A program made the position numbers and the translations under genes. The notes below the pieces were generated by a model. It worked only from the letters and a program-made list of their open reading frames with translations, was not told the origin of the DNA and ran no database searches. Below, piece by piece: positions 43,898 through 52,856 of a stretch of 64,000 bases of DNA (its first letter is position 1; the number at the start of each line of letters is the position of its first letter). Source of the DNA: Mycolicibacterium sp. 018/SC-01/001 (GTDB taxonomy: Bacteria > Actinomycetota > Actinomycetes > Mycobacteriales > Mycobacteriaceae); the NCBI RefSeq assembly GCF_007096635.1, contig NZ_VKAA01000013.1:1-64000 (forward strand), in the 5' to 3' direction.

Positions 43898-46800
43898 ACC
43901 CGCGCTACAGTCCGGCCGAATTGGCGAGCGCCCTTGGCCTTTTCGCGCCCACCGAGGAGCAGGCCGCCGTCATCTGCGCTCCGCCGGGCCCGCTGGTCGT
44001 GATCGCCGGTGCCGGGGCGGGAAAGACGGAGACCATGGCCGCGCGCGTCGTGTGGCTCGTGGCCAACGGATTCGCCACCCCCGGACAGGTGCTGGGACTC
44101 ACCTTCACCCGCAAGGCGGCCGGGCAGCTGCTGCGGCGCGTGCGGACACGGCTGGCGCGCCTCGCCGGTGCCGGACTGGCGCTCCCGGATGCTGCGGGCC
44201 TTTCCGACGACCCCGTCACCGTGAGCACCTACCACGCCTTTGCCGGCACGCTGCTCCGCGAGCACGGCTTGCTCCTGCCTGTGGAACCCGACGTGCGCCT
44301 GCTCGGCGAAACAGAGCTGTGGCAGTTGGCTTTCCGTGTGGTGTGCGAGCATCCCGGACCGCTGGACACCGAGAAGTCGCCGGCCTCGATCACCGCGATG
44401 GTGCTGCGCCTGGCCGGCCAGCTCTCCGAGCACCTGGTGGACACCGCATCGCTGCGCGACACGCACCTCGAGCTCGAGCAGCTGGTGCACACGCTGCCCG
44501 CGGGTCCCTACCAGCGCGATCGCGGGCCCAGCCAGTGGCTGCTGCGGATGCTCGCCACACAGACCGAGCGCAGCGCTCTGGTGCCGCTGATCGACGAGCT
44601 GCACCACCGGATGCGCGAGGAACGCGTGGTCGACTTCGGCACGCAGATGAGCGCGGCGGCCCGGCTGGCCTCGCAATTCCCTCAGGTGGGCGAGCAGCTG
44701 CGGCAGCGCTACCGCGTCGTGCTGCTCGACGAATACCAGGACACCGGCCACGCGCAGCGCGTGGCACTGACGTCGTTGTTCGGCAACGGAGTCGATGACG
44801 GCCTGGCGCTGACAGCGGTCGGTGATCCCATCCAGTCGATCTACGGGTGGCGCGGCGCGTCGGCCACGAACCTGCCCCGGTTCACCACCGACTTCCCGCT
44901 GCGCGACGGGACGCCGGCTCCGACGCTGGAGTTGCGGACGAGCTGGCGCAACCCTCCCGAGGTGCTGCAGCTGGCCAACGACGTCTCCACGGAGGCGCGT
45001 CGCCGTTCGGTGTCGGTGCGTCCGCTGCTGCCCCGGCCCGACGCGGTGCCCGGGGACGTGCGATGCGCCCTGCTCGGCGACGTCGAGGCCGAGCGGGAGT
45101 GGGTCGCCGCACAGGTCGCCGCCGCATACCGGGCGGGGACCAGCGCGGCGGGTGTCGCCCCGACGGCGGCAGTGTTGGTGCGGCGCAACGCCGACGCGGC
45201 CCCGATCGCCGACGCGCTGGCGCGGCAGGGTGTCGCCGCGGAGGTGGTCGGCGTCGCAGGGCTGCTGGCGGTACCCGAGGTCGCCGACGTCGTGGCGATG
45301 CTGCGGCTGGCCGCCGACCCGACGGCGGGAGCAGCTGCTGTTCGCGTGCTCACCGGTCCGAGGTGGCGCCTCGGTGCCGCCGACCTGGTGGCACTGTGGC
45401 GGCGGGCGGTCGCACTCGACGATGCGCCCGTCGCCGAGCGTGGCAGCACCGAACACGTCCTGGCCCAACTCGGGCCGGAGGCAGATACCGCCTGCCTGGC
45501 CGATGCCCTCTGCGATCCGGGGCCCGCAGCGGCGTATTCATCCGAGGGTCACGCCCGCATCGTTGCGCTGGGCCGCGAACTCACAGCGCTGCGGGCCCAT
45601 CTCGATGGCGCGCTGCCCGATCTCGTCACCGAGGTCCGCCGGATGCTGGGCGTCGACGCAGAAGCCAGGGCGGCTCGCCCGGTGGCGGCGGGCTGGTCGG
45701 GCACCGAACATCTCGATGCGTTCACCGATGTCGTCGCGGACTACGCCAATCGTTGCGGTGCAACGGTTTCGGGGTTGCTCGCCTACCTCGACGCCGCCGA
45801 ACAGGTCGAGAACGGCCTGGCGCCCGCCGAGATCGCCGTCGCATCCGACCGTGTCCAGATCCTGACCGTGCACGCGGCCAAGGGGCTGGAATGGCAGATC
45901 GTGGCCGTACCGCACCTGTCCGGGCGGATCTTCCCGTCGACGGCGTCGCCGCGGACCTGGCTGAGCGATGCGGCCGACCTGCCGCCGCTGCTACGCGGTG
46001 ATTGCGCCACCGTATCCGAGCTCGGAGTCCCCGTCCTCGACACGTCGCGTGTCAATGACCGAAAGTCGTTGTCGGACAAGATCTCCGATCACAAGCGCAG
46101 CCTGGATCAGCGGCGCGCCGATGAGGAACGCCGTCTGCTCTACGTGGCGCTCACACGCGCCGAGCACACGCTGCTGGTCTCGGGCCACCACTGGGGTGCC
46201 ACGGAGTCCAAGCCGCGCGGGCCGTCGACGTTCTTGATCGAGCTCAGGGACGCGATCGCCGCTGCCGCTGCAGCGGGGTCGCCGTGCGGGACCATCGACG
46301 TCTGGGCCGACGCGCCCGCCGACGGTGACACCAATCCGCTGCGCGGTCGCGTGGTCGAGGCGATGTGGCCCGCCGACCCGCTGGGTGGGCGACGTGATCG
46401 CGTGCACCAGGGGGCGGCCCTGGTGAATGCTGCGCTGGCGGGAGAGGTGGCGTCCGCGGTACCTGAGGACGGGCACGGCTGGGTGGCCGATGTCGACGCG
46501 CTGCTGGCCGAGCGGGAGCGCGCCGCGCACATCGGCACCCCGCCGCTGCCGCTGCAGGTGTCGGTCAGCGCGATGGTCGATCTGGGCCGTGACGCCGATG
46601 CCGCGGCGCGGCGGCTGCATCGGCGCCTGCCCCGGCCGCCCGCGGCACACGCCCTGCTGGGCACCGTGTTCCACGATTGGGTGCAGCGCTACTACCAGGC
46701 CGAGAAGCTCTTCGACCTCGACGATCTGCCCGGCGCCGTGGACGCCGGCCGGCACGATCGCGGCGAACTCGACGATTTGCAGGCGGCGTTCGCGGTGTCG

Positions 46801-47157
46801 GAATGGGCGGCCCGCACGCCCGTCGACGTCGAGGTCCCGTTCGACATGATGCTCGGCGGCCGGGTGGTGCGTGGCCGCATCGACGCGGTGTTCGCCGATG
46901 ACGACGGCGGGATGACCGTGCTCGACTGGAAGACGGGTGAACCGCCGGCCACGCAGGAAGAGCTGCAGAACAACGCGATTCAGCTCGCGGTCTATCGAAT
47001 CGCGTGGGCCCGGCTGCAGAACTGCCCGCTGGAATCGGTGCGTGCGGCGTTCCACTACGTCCGGTCGGGACGCACCGTCGTGCCGGACGACCTGCCGGGT
47101 GCCGACGAACTGGCAGCGCTGCTCACCGATGCCGACGGCCCCGCAGATGCGGCGTGA
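43894..47157 (+). CDS. adnB: Helicase-nuclease subunit AdnB
   Basis: The 1087-residue partner of AdnA is the lead motor. It has Walker A AGAGAGKTETMAAR (about 38-51), Walker B LLDEYQDTGHAQR, motif VTVHAAKGLEW-like ILTVHAAKGLEWQIV, and the nuclease motif MTVLDWKTGEPP. No Cys cluster like that of AdnA is visible in its nuclease domain. The ATG at 43894 follows GAGGA and overlaps the adnA stop (ATGA), ensuring stoichiometric synthesis. Only 2 bases separate its 3' end from the convergent DoxX gene. Confidence 0.96.
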   Translation: MNPRYSPAELASALGLFAPTEEQAAVICAPPGPLVVIAGAGAGKTETMAARVVWLVANGFATPGQVLGLTFTRKAAGQLLRRVRTRLARLAGAGLALPDAAGLSDDPVTVSTYHAFAGTLLREHGLLLPVEPDVRLLGETELWQLAFRVVCEHPGPLDTEKSPASITAMVLRLAGQLSEHLVDTASLRDTHLELEQLVHTLPAGPYQRDRGPSQWLLRMLATQTERSALVPLIDELHHRMREERVVDFGTQMSAAARLASQFPQVGEQLRQRYRVVLLDEYQDTGHAQRVALTSLFGNGVDDGLALTAVGDPIQSIYGWRGASATNLPRFTTDFPLRDGTPAPTLELRTSWRNPPEVLQLANDVSTEARRRSVSVRPLLPRPDAVPGDVRCALLGDVEAEREWVAAQVAAAYRAGTSAAGVAPTAAVLVRRNADAAPIADALARQGVAAEVVGVAGLLAVPEVADVVAMLRLAADPTAGAAAVRVLTGPRWRLGAADLVALWRRAVALDDAPVAERGSTEHVLAQLGPEADTACLADALCDPGPAAAYSSEGHARIVALGRELTALRAHLDGALPDLVTEVRRMLGVDAEARAARPVAAGWSGTEHLDAFTDVVADYANRCGATVSGLLAYLDAAEQVENGLAPAEIAVASDRVQILTVHAAKGLEWQIVAVPHLSGRIFPSTASPRTWLSDAADLPPLLRGDCATVSELGVPVLDTSRVNDRKSLSDKISDHKRSLDQRRADEERRLLYVALTRAEHTLLVSGHHWGATESKPRGPSTFLIELRDAIAAAAAAGSPCGTIDVWADAPADGDTNPLRGRVVEAMWPADPLGGRRDRVHQGAALVNAALAGEVASAVPEDGHGWVADVDALLAERERAAHIGTPPLPLQVSVSAMVDLGRDADAAARRLHRRLPRPPAAHALLGTVFHDWVQRYYQAEKLFDLDDLPGAVDAGRHDRGELDDLQAAFAVSEWAARTPVDVEVPFDMMLGGRVVRGRIDAVFADDDGGMTVLDWKTGEPPATQEELQNNAIQLAVYRIAWARLQNCPLESVRAAFHYVRSGRTVVPDDLPGADELAALLTDADGPADAA

Positions 47158-47159
47158 GC

Positions 47160-47564
47160 TCAGCTCTCCCGGTACACCTTGAGAGCCTGGGTGATCATCG
47201 GCACCTGCAGGGGCAGCCGCGCGATCGAGATCACCCGCATCGCCAGCGATTTGCTGGGATCGGAGAACCACAACCGGCACATGTTGACGTTGCCGGGAAA
47301 CACGCCGATGAACAGCGCGATCGCGGCGAGCGCCCCGAGTCGGCGGGTCGCCGGCGCCACCAGCAGGCCGCCCACACCGACCTCGGCGACACCCGAGGCC
47401 AACGTGTAGAACCGCTGCGTGCCGGGCAGCTCCTCGGGGACGATCGAGTCGAACGGCTTCGGGGCGAGGAAGTGCAGAACCCCCATGCCGATCAGCCAGA
47501 TACCCATCTTGGTGCCGCGTGGTGACGACGCGAGCCGCTGCAGTGCAGTGGAGGAGGAGGTCAT
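47160..47564 (-). CDS. DoxX-family membrane protein
   Basis: The 134-residue protein has about four predicted helices (GIWLIGMGVLHFLAP; FYTLASGVAEVGVGGLLVAP; LGALAAIALFIGVFPGNV; and a C-terminal amphipathic stretch) and belongs to the DoxX-like group, some members of which act in thiol/oxidative stress complexes in mycobacteria. Its own role is unknown. The ATG at 47564 has no clear ribosome-binding site; an upstream GTG/ATG extension to 47594 is open. Confidence 0.82.
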   Translation of the reverse strand: MTSSSTALQRLASSPRGTKMGIWLIGMGVLHFLAPKPFDSIVPEELPGTQRFYTLASGVAEVGVGGLLVAPATRRLGALAAIALFIGVFPGNVNMCRLWFSDPSKSLAMRVISIARLPLQVPMITQALKVYRES

Positions 47565-47610
47565 GATTACATTGTGCTGGTGCGACAGCCTCACACCCTG
47601 ACTGGCCCCC

Positions 47611-48690
47611 GTGGCTGAGGGCGCGCTGCGCCGGCGCCTCCGCCGGTTCGACCAGTCACTGGCCGATCAGCCGGTGCACGCGCTGACCGACCGGGTGCAG
47701 ATCCCCACGTCGCTGGTGAGCCCGTCGCGGCGCATCACCGTCCGGGTGATCTACGCGCTCACCGCGCTGTTCGCCGCGGTGTTCATCGTGTACCTGGATC
47801 GCGACGGCTACCGGGATGTCCAGGACAACCCGCTGTCGTTCCTCGACTGCCTGTACTACGCCACCGTGTCGCTGTCGACCACCGGCTACGGCGACATCAC
47901 CCCGATCACTCCGTCAGCCCGGCTCGTCAACGTCCTGGTGATCACGCCACTGCGCGTGGCATTCCTGATCGTGCTGATCGGCACCACCGTCGAGACTCTC
48001 ACCACGCAGTCGCGCCAGGTCTACCAAATCCAGCGCTGGAGGAGCAGAGTGCGCAACCACATCATCATCGTCGGCTACGGCACCAAGGGCCGGACCGCCG
48101 CCGCGGCGATGGTCGGCGACGAGGTCGCACCCGCCGACATCGTCGTCGTGGACGAAGACCCCGCCGCGCTCGAACGGGCCAAGAGCGCCGGCCTGGTCAC
48201 CGTGCGGGGCAGCGCCACCGACTCCGAAGTGCTGCGGCTGGCCAGCGCTCAACACGCCAAATCGATCATCGTGGCCACCAACCGCGACGACACCGCGGTC
48301 CTCGTCACGCTCACCGCCCGCGAACTGGCGCCGGGCGCCAAGATCATCGCCGCGGTGCGCGAAGCCGAGAATCAGCACCTGCTCAAGCAGTCCGGGGCAG
48401 ACTCGACCGTCGTCACCTCCGAGACGGCGGGCCGGCTGCTCGGCATCGCGGTGCAGACGCCCAGCGTCGTCGAGGTGATGGAGGACCTGCTGACCCCCGA
48501 CGCCGGGTTCGCGATCGCCGAGCGCGAGGTCACCCCCAAGGAGGCCGGCGGTTCGCCGCGGCACCAGGCCGACATCGTGCTCGGCGTGGTGCGTGGCGGC
48601 ACGCTGATCCGCGTCGACGATCCGAAGGTCGACGCGCTCGAACTCGGCGATCGCCTGCTCTACATCCGCTCCGCGGACGCCGAGCGATGA
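47611..48690 (+). CDS. Potassium channel with RCK/TrkA domains (Rv3200c-like)
   Basis: The 359-residue protein has two membrane helices flanking the selectivity filter STTGYGDITP (about 89-98), then a TrkA-N/RCK domain starting HIIIVGYGTKGRTAAAAM (NAD-binding glycine motif) and a TrkA-C domain (about 275-359). It should form a tetrameric K+ channel gated by ligand binding at the RCK ring. The GTG at 47611 gives the conserved N-terminus. nudC follows after 88 bases that contain a hairpin. Confidence 0.92.
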   Translation: MAEGALRRRLRRFDQSLADQPVHALTDRVQIPTSLVSPSRRITVRVIYALTALFAAVFIVYLDRDGYRDVQDNPLSFLDCLYYATVSLSTTGYGDITPITPSARLVNVLVITPLRVAFLIVLIGTTVETLTTQSRQVYQIQRWRSRVRNHIIIVGYGTKGRTAAAAMVGDEVAPADIVVVDEDPAALERAKSAGLVTVRGSATDSEVLRLASAQHAKSIIVATNRDDTAVLVTLTARELAPGAKIIAAVREAENQHLLKQSGADSTVVTSETAGRLLGIAVQTPSVVEVMEDLLTPDAGFAIAEREVTPKEAGGSPRHQADIVLGVVRGGTLIRVDDPKVDALELGDRLLYIRSADAER

Positions 48691-48708
48691 CCCCACCCCC
48701 CTCCACTA

Positions 48709-48730
48709 CGCCCAAACCAACGTTTGGGCG
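48709..48730 (+). repeat. Hairpin between K+ channel gene and nudC, with REP-like tail
   Basis: CGCCCAAAC (48709-48717) and GTTTGGGCG (48722-48730) pair across CAAC. The right arm runs into GCGCGAAAGTGC, which resembles the flank of the REP-like copies at 20281 and 39535. It may be a terminator or a partial member of that family. Confidence 0.5.
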
Positions 48731-48778
48731 CGAAAGTGCGAGAACACCACGCCATTTCGTCGAGTTCGAGGCCACGCG

Positions 48779-49702
48779 ATGAGCTTTCGACTGCGCAACG
48801 TCCCACTGCTGTCGCGGGTGGGCGCCGACCGCGCGGACACGCTGCGCACCGATACCGACGCGGCGATCGCCGGCTGGGCCGACGCACTGCTGCTGCGCGT
48901 GGACCGCCGCAACCAGGTGCTGATCGCCGACGGCAAGGCGGTCCTGCACCCCGCCACCGACGCCGCCGGCGCACCGCCCGAGGATGCCGTGTTCCTCGGC
49001 CGTCTCGACGACGGGCGGCACGTGTGGGCGATGCGATCGGAGCTACAGCCCCCCGACGATCCGGACGCCGACACCCATGTCCTCGACCTGCGCCGCACCG
49101 GCGACGTGTTCGACGATGTCAGCGCGCAGCTCGTCGCAACGGCGACCGCGCTGCTGAACTGGCATGACAGCGCCCGGTTCAGTCCGGTCGACGGTGCGCC
49201 GACAGCCGTCGTCAAGGCCGGGTGGTCGCGCGTGAACACCGTCACCGGTCAAGAGGAATTCCCCCGTATCGACCCGGCGGTGATCTGCCTGGTGCACGAC
49301 GGTCACGATCGCGCCGTGCTCGCGCGCCAGACGGTGTGGCCGCCGCGACTGTTCTCGATCGTCGCCGGTTTCGTCGAGGCCGGCGAGTCATTCGAGTCGT
49401 GCGTCGCCCGCGAGATCGCGGAGGAGATCGGTCTCACGGTGACCGATGTCGAGTACCTGGGCTCCCAGCCGTGGCCGTTCCCGCGCTCGCTGATGGTCGG
49501 GTTCCACGCGAGAGCCGACCCGGAGCAGCCGTTCGCGTTCAACGACGGGGAGATCGCCGAGGCGGAGTGGTTCACCCGTGCCGAAATCCGCGAAGCTCTC
49601 GATCAGGGCGACTGGAGCTCGCGGAGCGGCTCGCGGCTGCTCCTGCCCGGCTCGATCTCCATAGCCCGGGAGATCATCGAATCCTGGGCTGCGCTGGACT
49701 GA
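48779..49702 (+). CDS. nudC: NAD(+) diphosphatase / NAD-cap hydrolase NudC
   Basis: The 307-residue Nudix enzyme splits NAD(H) and removes NAD caps from RNA. It has the Nudix box (GFVEAGES, then REIAEEIG) and the diagnostic SQPWPFPRSLM downstream. The central segment NWHDSARFSPVDG-TAVVKAGW lacks the four Cys that bind zinc in E. coli NudC. GAGG upstream of the ATG supports this start. It is convergent with mycoredoxin (12-base gap). Confidence 0.94.
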   Translation: MSFRLRNVPLLSRVGADRADTLRTDTDAAIAGWADALLLRVDRRNQVLIADGKAVLHPATDAAGAPPEDAVFLGRLDDGRHVWAMRSELQPPDDPDADTHVLDLRRTGDVFDDVSAQLVATATALLNWHDSARFSPVDGAPTAVVKAGWSRVNTVTGQEEFPRIDPAVICLVHDGHDRAVLARQTVWPPRLFSIVAGFVEAGESFESCVAREIAEEIGLTVTDVEYLGSQPWPFPRSLMVGFHARADPEQPFAFNDGEIAEAEWFTRAEIREALDQGDWSSRSGSRLLLPGSISIAREIIESWAALD

Positions 49703-49714
49703 CCCGGCGCAGGA

Positions 49715-49969
49715 CTAGCTGGCGAGCTTGGCCTTGACCTGCGCGCCGCTGGGGTTGGTCAGCGTCGAGCCGTCGGCGAACTTCAGCGTCGGCACCACGT
49801 GGTTGCCGTTGTTGACCGATCCGACGAACTCCGCCGCGGCCGGGTCTTCTTCGATGTTGACCTCGGTGAAGGAAATGCCTTCGTTCTTCAACATCTTCTT
49901 CAGGCGCACGCAGTACCCGCACCACGACGTCGTGTACATGGTCACCGCAGCAGTGTTCTCAGCGCTCAT
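49715..49969 (-). CDS. mrx1: Mycoredoxin-1
   Basis: The 84-residue glutaredoxin-like protein has the active site WCGYC (Cys17, Cys20) and the cis-Pro region VVPTLKF. It reduces mycothiol mixed disulphides, using mycothiol in place of glutathione. GAAGG precedes the ATG. It is divergent from uvrD2, with 81 bases between start codons. Confidence 0.95.
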   Translation of the reverse strand: MSAENTAAVTMYTTSWCGYCVRLKKMLKNEGISFTEVNIEEDPAAAEFVGSVNNGNHVVPTLKFADGSTLTNPSGAQVKAKLAS

Positions 49970-50050
49970 AAGGCCTTCAACGTAGCCGACCCGTCGAACA
50001 TGCCTGGCCGCAACCCGCGTTTGTCGGGCCGCGCTGACATGATGGTCGCC

Positions 50051-52153
50051 ATGTCTTCGACGGCGTCGCGCGATCAGCTGCTCGAGGATCTCGACGACGA
50101 GCAGCGTGAGGCGGTGCTCGCCCCCCGCGGGCCCGTGTGCGTGCTGGCGGGCGCCGGCACGGGCAAGACCAGAACCATCACCCGACGCATCGCGCACCTG
50201 GTGACGGCCGGTCACGTCGCGCCCGGACAGGTGCTCGCGGTGACGTTCACCCAGCGTGCCGCGGGGGAGATGCGCGCCCGGTTGCGCACCCTCGACGACG
50301 GGACCGGAACCGGGTCGGTGCAGGCGCAGACGTTCCACGCCGCAGCGCGCCGTCAACTCGCGTACTTCTGGCCCCGCGTCGTCGGCAGCACCGATTGGCA
50401 GCTCATGGACTCGAAGTTCGCCGTCGTCGCCCAGGCTGCCAACCGCACCGGGCTGCCCACCGGCACCGACAACGTCCGCGACCTCGCCGGCGAGATCGAG
50501 TGGGCGAAGGCGTCGCTGATCAGCCCCGAGGACTACGCGGCGACCGTCGCCCGGTCGGGCCGTGACATCCCGTTCGATGCGGGGAAGGTGGCCGCCGCGT
50601 ACGCCGGGTACGAGGCGCTCAAGGCCCGCGGCAACGACCTGATGCTGCTCGATTTCGACGATCTGCTGCTGCATACCGCAGCGGCGATCGAGAACGACGC
50701 CGCGGTCGCACAGGAGTTCCGTGACCGCTACCGCTGCTTCGTCGTCGACGAGTACCAGGACGTCACGCCGCTGCAGCAGCGGGTGCTCGACGCGTGGCTG
50801 GGCACCCGCGACGATCTGACCGTCGTCGGGGACGCCAACCAGACCATCTACTCGTTCACCGGCGCCTCACCCCGCTATCTGCTCGACTTCTCGCGACGCT
50901 TCCCGGAGGCGACCGTGGTGCGGCTGGAGCGTGACTACCGGTCGACGCCGCAGGTGGTGTCTCTGGCCAACAGGGTCATCGCCGCGGCGCGGGGCCGGAT
51001 GGCCGGCAGCCGCCTGCACCTGGTCGGGCAGCGTCCGCCCGGGCCGAACCCGACGTTCACCGAGCATCCCGACGAGGTCGCCGAGGCGACTGCGGTGGCG
51101 CGCAGCGTGAAACGCCTCGTCGAATCCGGCACGACGCCTGCGGAAATCGCGGTGCTGTACCGCATCAATGCCCAGTCGGAGGTCTACGAGGAGGCGCTCA
51201 CCGAGGCCGGTGTCCCGTTCCAGGTGCGCGGCGGCGAAGGCTTCTTCAGTCGCCAGGAGGTCCGGCAGGCGCTCGTGGCACTGCAGCGGGCGGCAGAGCG
51301 GGACGCCGACGGCCCACTGCCCGCCCTCGTGCGCGCCGCACTCGAGCCCCTGGGCCTGACGGCAGAGCCACCCGCGGGCACCCGGGCGCGGGATCGCTGG
51401 GAAGCGTTGTCCGCATTGGCGGACCTCGTCGACGACGAGGTCGCGCAACGTCCACAGCTGGACCTGCCCACCCTGCTCACCGAGCTGCGCCAGCGCGCCG
51501 ATTCCCGGCATCCACCGGTCGTGCAGGGCGTCACGCTCGCCTCGCTGCACGCCGCCAAGGGGCTGGAGTGGGACGCGGTCTTCCTCGTCGGCCTCGCCGA
51601 CGGCACGCTCCCGATCTCGCATGCGCTCTCCCACGGCCCCGACAGTGAGCCGGTGGAAGAAGAGCGCCGTCTGTTCTACGTCGGAATCACAAGGGCGCGT
51701 GTGCATTTGGCGTTGAGCTGGGCGCTCGCCCGTACGCCGGGCGGCCGCCAGGGGCGTAAACCGTCGCGTTTCCTCAACGGCATCGCCCCGCAGTCGCAGC
51801 GCGACGACGGGCCCAGCCGGCAGCGCAAGCCGCGCGGCCCCGCGCCACGCTGCCGGGTGTGCAATTCGCCGCTGACCGCCTCCGCGGCGATCATGTTGCG
51901 CCGTTGTGAAACCTGCCCGTCCGACATCGACGAGCAGCTGCTCGCGCAACTCAAGGACTGGCGGCTGCGCATCTCCAAGGAGATGAGCGTGCCGGCGTTC
52001 GTGGTGTTCACCGACAACACGCTGATCGCGATCGCCGAGGCGCTGCCCACCGACGACGCCGCCCTCGTGGCGATCCCGGGGATCGGCGCCCGCAAGCTCG
52101 AGCAGTACGGCCCCGACGTCCTCGCGCTGGTCCGCGAGCGCCAGAAATCGTAA
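50051..52153 (+). CDS. uvrD2: DNA helicase UvrD2
   Basis: The 700-residue superfamily 1A helicase has Walker A AGAGTGKTRTITRR, Walker B VVDEYQDVTPLQQ, motif VI YVGITRARVHL, then a tetracysteine segment (CRVC and CETC about 17 residues apart, near 597-620) and a C-terminal HRDC domain (about 627-700). These match the essential mycobacterial UvrD2. ATG 50051 has CATGAT at 50038-50043 ending 7 bases upstream, and gives the length I recall for the M. tuberculosis protein. Upstream ATGs at 50039 and 50042 are alternatives. Confidence 0.95.
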   Translation: MSSTASRDQLLEDLDDEQREAVLAPRGPVCVLAGAGTGKTRTITRRIAHLVTAGHVAPGQVLAVTFTQRAAGEMRARLRTLDDGTGTGSVQAQTFHAAARRQLAYFWPRVVGSTDWQLMDSKFAVVAQAANRTGLPTGTDNVRDLAGEIEWAKASLISPEDYAATVARSGRDIPFDAGKVAAAYAGYEALKARGNDLMLLDFDDLLLHTAAAIENDAAVAQEFRDRYRCFVVDEYQDVTPLQQRVLDAWLGTRDDLTVVGDANQTIYSFTGASPRYLLDFSRRFPEATVVRLERDYRSTPQVVSLANRVIAAARGRMAGSRLHLVGQRPPGPNPTFTEHPDEVAEATAVARSVKRLVESGTTPAEIAVLYRINAQSEVYEEALTEAGVPFQVRGGEGFFSRQEVRQALVALQRAAERDADGPLPALVRAALEPLGLTAEPPAGTRARDRWEALSALADLVDDEVAQRPQLDLPTLLTELRQRADSRHPPVVQGVTLASLHAAKGLEWDAVFLVGLADGTLPISHALSHGPDSEPVEEERRLFYVGITRARVHLALSWALARTPGGRQGRKPSRFLNGIAPQSQRDDGPSRQRKPRGPAPRCRVCNSPLTASAAIMLRRCETCPSDIDEQLLAQLKDWRLRISKEMSVPAFVVFTDNTLIAIAEALPTDDAALVAIPGIGARKLEQYGPDVLALVRERQKS

Positions 52154-52176
52154 AGATCGCGCCAAAACTGCTGGTC

Positions 52177-52215
52177 AAAAATGTGTTGAGGGTTTTTCCT
52201 GATACCGTCTAACCT
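52177..52215 (+). promoter_or_regulatory. whiB7 promoter with upstream AT-rich WhiB7 element
   Basis: TTGAGG (52186-52191) and TAACCT (52210-52215) are separated by 18 bases. AAAAAT at 52177-52182 lies 3 bases before the -35 box, the position of the AT-rich element that the WhiB7 AT-hook contacts together with sigma-A. This fits the known autoregulation of whiB7. It would produce a leader of about 355 bases. Confidence 0.7.
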
Positions 52216-52261
52216 CAGAACAACACACGAAGGTCCGCGTGCGAAAGGAGGTGCCGTCCCG

Positions 52262-52435
52262 ATGCTCAGCAATCACATGTCGTATGCCGTAGTCGGCACC
52301 CGGTGGTTCCCGCGCGCATTCGCTCAGGTGCATCCCGCGCCCGCTGCCATTTCCGGGGCCACCGCCGCTGCCGCCACGCGCAAGCGTCGCGCCGCCGCCG
52401 GCACGGCTGTCGCATCCGTGAGGGACTTCCATTAG
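52262..52435 (+). CDS. Upstream ORF (leader peptide) in the whiB7 leader
   Basis: A 57-residue frame, beginning MLSNHMSYAVVGTRWFPRAF and ending ASVRDFH, starts 12 bases after a strong AAAGGAGG ribosome-binding site. It is Ala/Arg-rich and ends 21 bases before an intrinsic terminator, the layout of a translation-sensing attenuator. From published work on whiB7 I recall that ribosome-targeting antibiotics stall on such a leader and allow read-through. Codon order rather than peptide function probably matters. Confidence 0.75.
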   Translation: MLSNHMSYAVVGTRWFPRAFAQVHPAPAAISGATAAAATRKRRAAAGTAVASVRDFH

Positions 52436-52456
52436 GTAGAGCCTCGACCGCCTCCC

Positions 52457-52498
52457 AGGCCACGGACCCGACACCCGGATCCGTGGCCTTCGTCTTTT
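52457..52498 (+). terminator. Intrinsic terminator/attenuator in the whiB7 leader
   Basis: AGGCCACGGA (52457-52466) pairs perfectly with TCCGTGGCCT (52480-52489) and is followed by a U-rich run ending CTTTT at 52498. It lies between the upstream ORF stop and whiB7. It is the only hairpin in this window with a clear U-tract before a downstream gene, so it most likely attenuates whiB7. Confidence 0.8.
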
Positions 52499-52576
52499 GA
52501 CAGACCTGGTCACCGATCCCCGACAGAGCGCAAGACACAACGAAACCCGAACGACCAGGAAGCGAAAGGACCGGAC

Positions 52577-52852
52577 ATGTCTTCCCTGACATGTGAGAGA
52601 TCGAAGCTGACGGTGCCGTGTCATGTCGAAGATCCCGACCTGTGGTTCGCCGAGGACCCGCGTGATCTCGAGCGCGCCAAGGCGCTGTGCGGAGACTGCC
52701 CGTTCCGGCGGGAGTGCCTGACCGCAGCGCTGGAACGGCAGGAGCCGTGGGGCGTGTGGGGCGGCGAGATCTTCGAACGTGGCACGGTCATCGCCCGCAA
52801 ACGGCCGCGGGGCCGTCCCCGCAAGGACGCCAAGGAGCCAGTGGCAGCCTGA
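52577..52852 (+). CDS. whiB7: Fe-S antibiotic-resistance regulator WhiB7
   Basis: The 91-residue WhiB protein has Cys15, 38, 41 and 47 for the 4Fe-4S cluster, the EPWGVWGGEIF sigma-binding turn and the C-terminal AT-hook RGRPRK. It activates intrinsic resistance genes to macrolides, tetracyclines and other ribosome drugs. GAAAGGA lies about 8 bases before the ATG. An extra Cys6 is present near the N-terminus. Expression is likely controlled by the promoter, upstream ORF and attenuator at 52177-52498. Confidence 0.95.
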   Translation: MSSLTCERSKLTVPCHVEDPDLWFAEDPRDLERAKALCGDCPFRRECLTAALERQEPWGVWGGEIFERGTVIARKRPRGRPRKDAKEPVAA

Positions 52853-52856
52853 TCGT

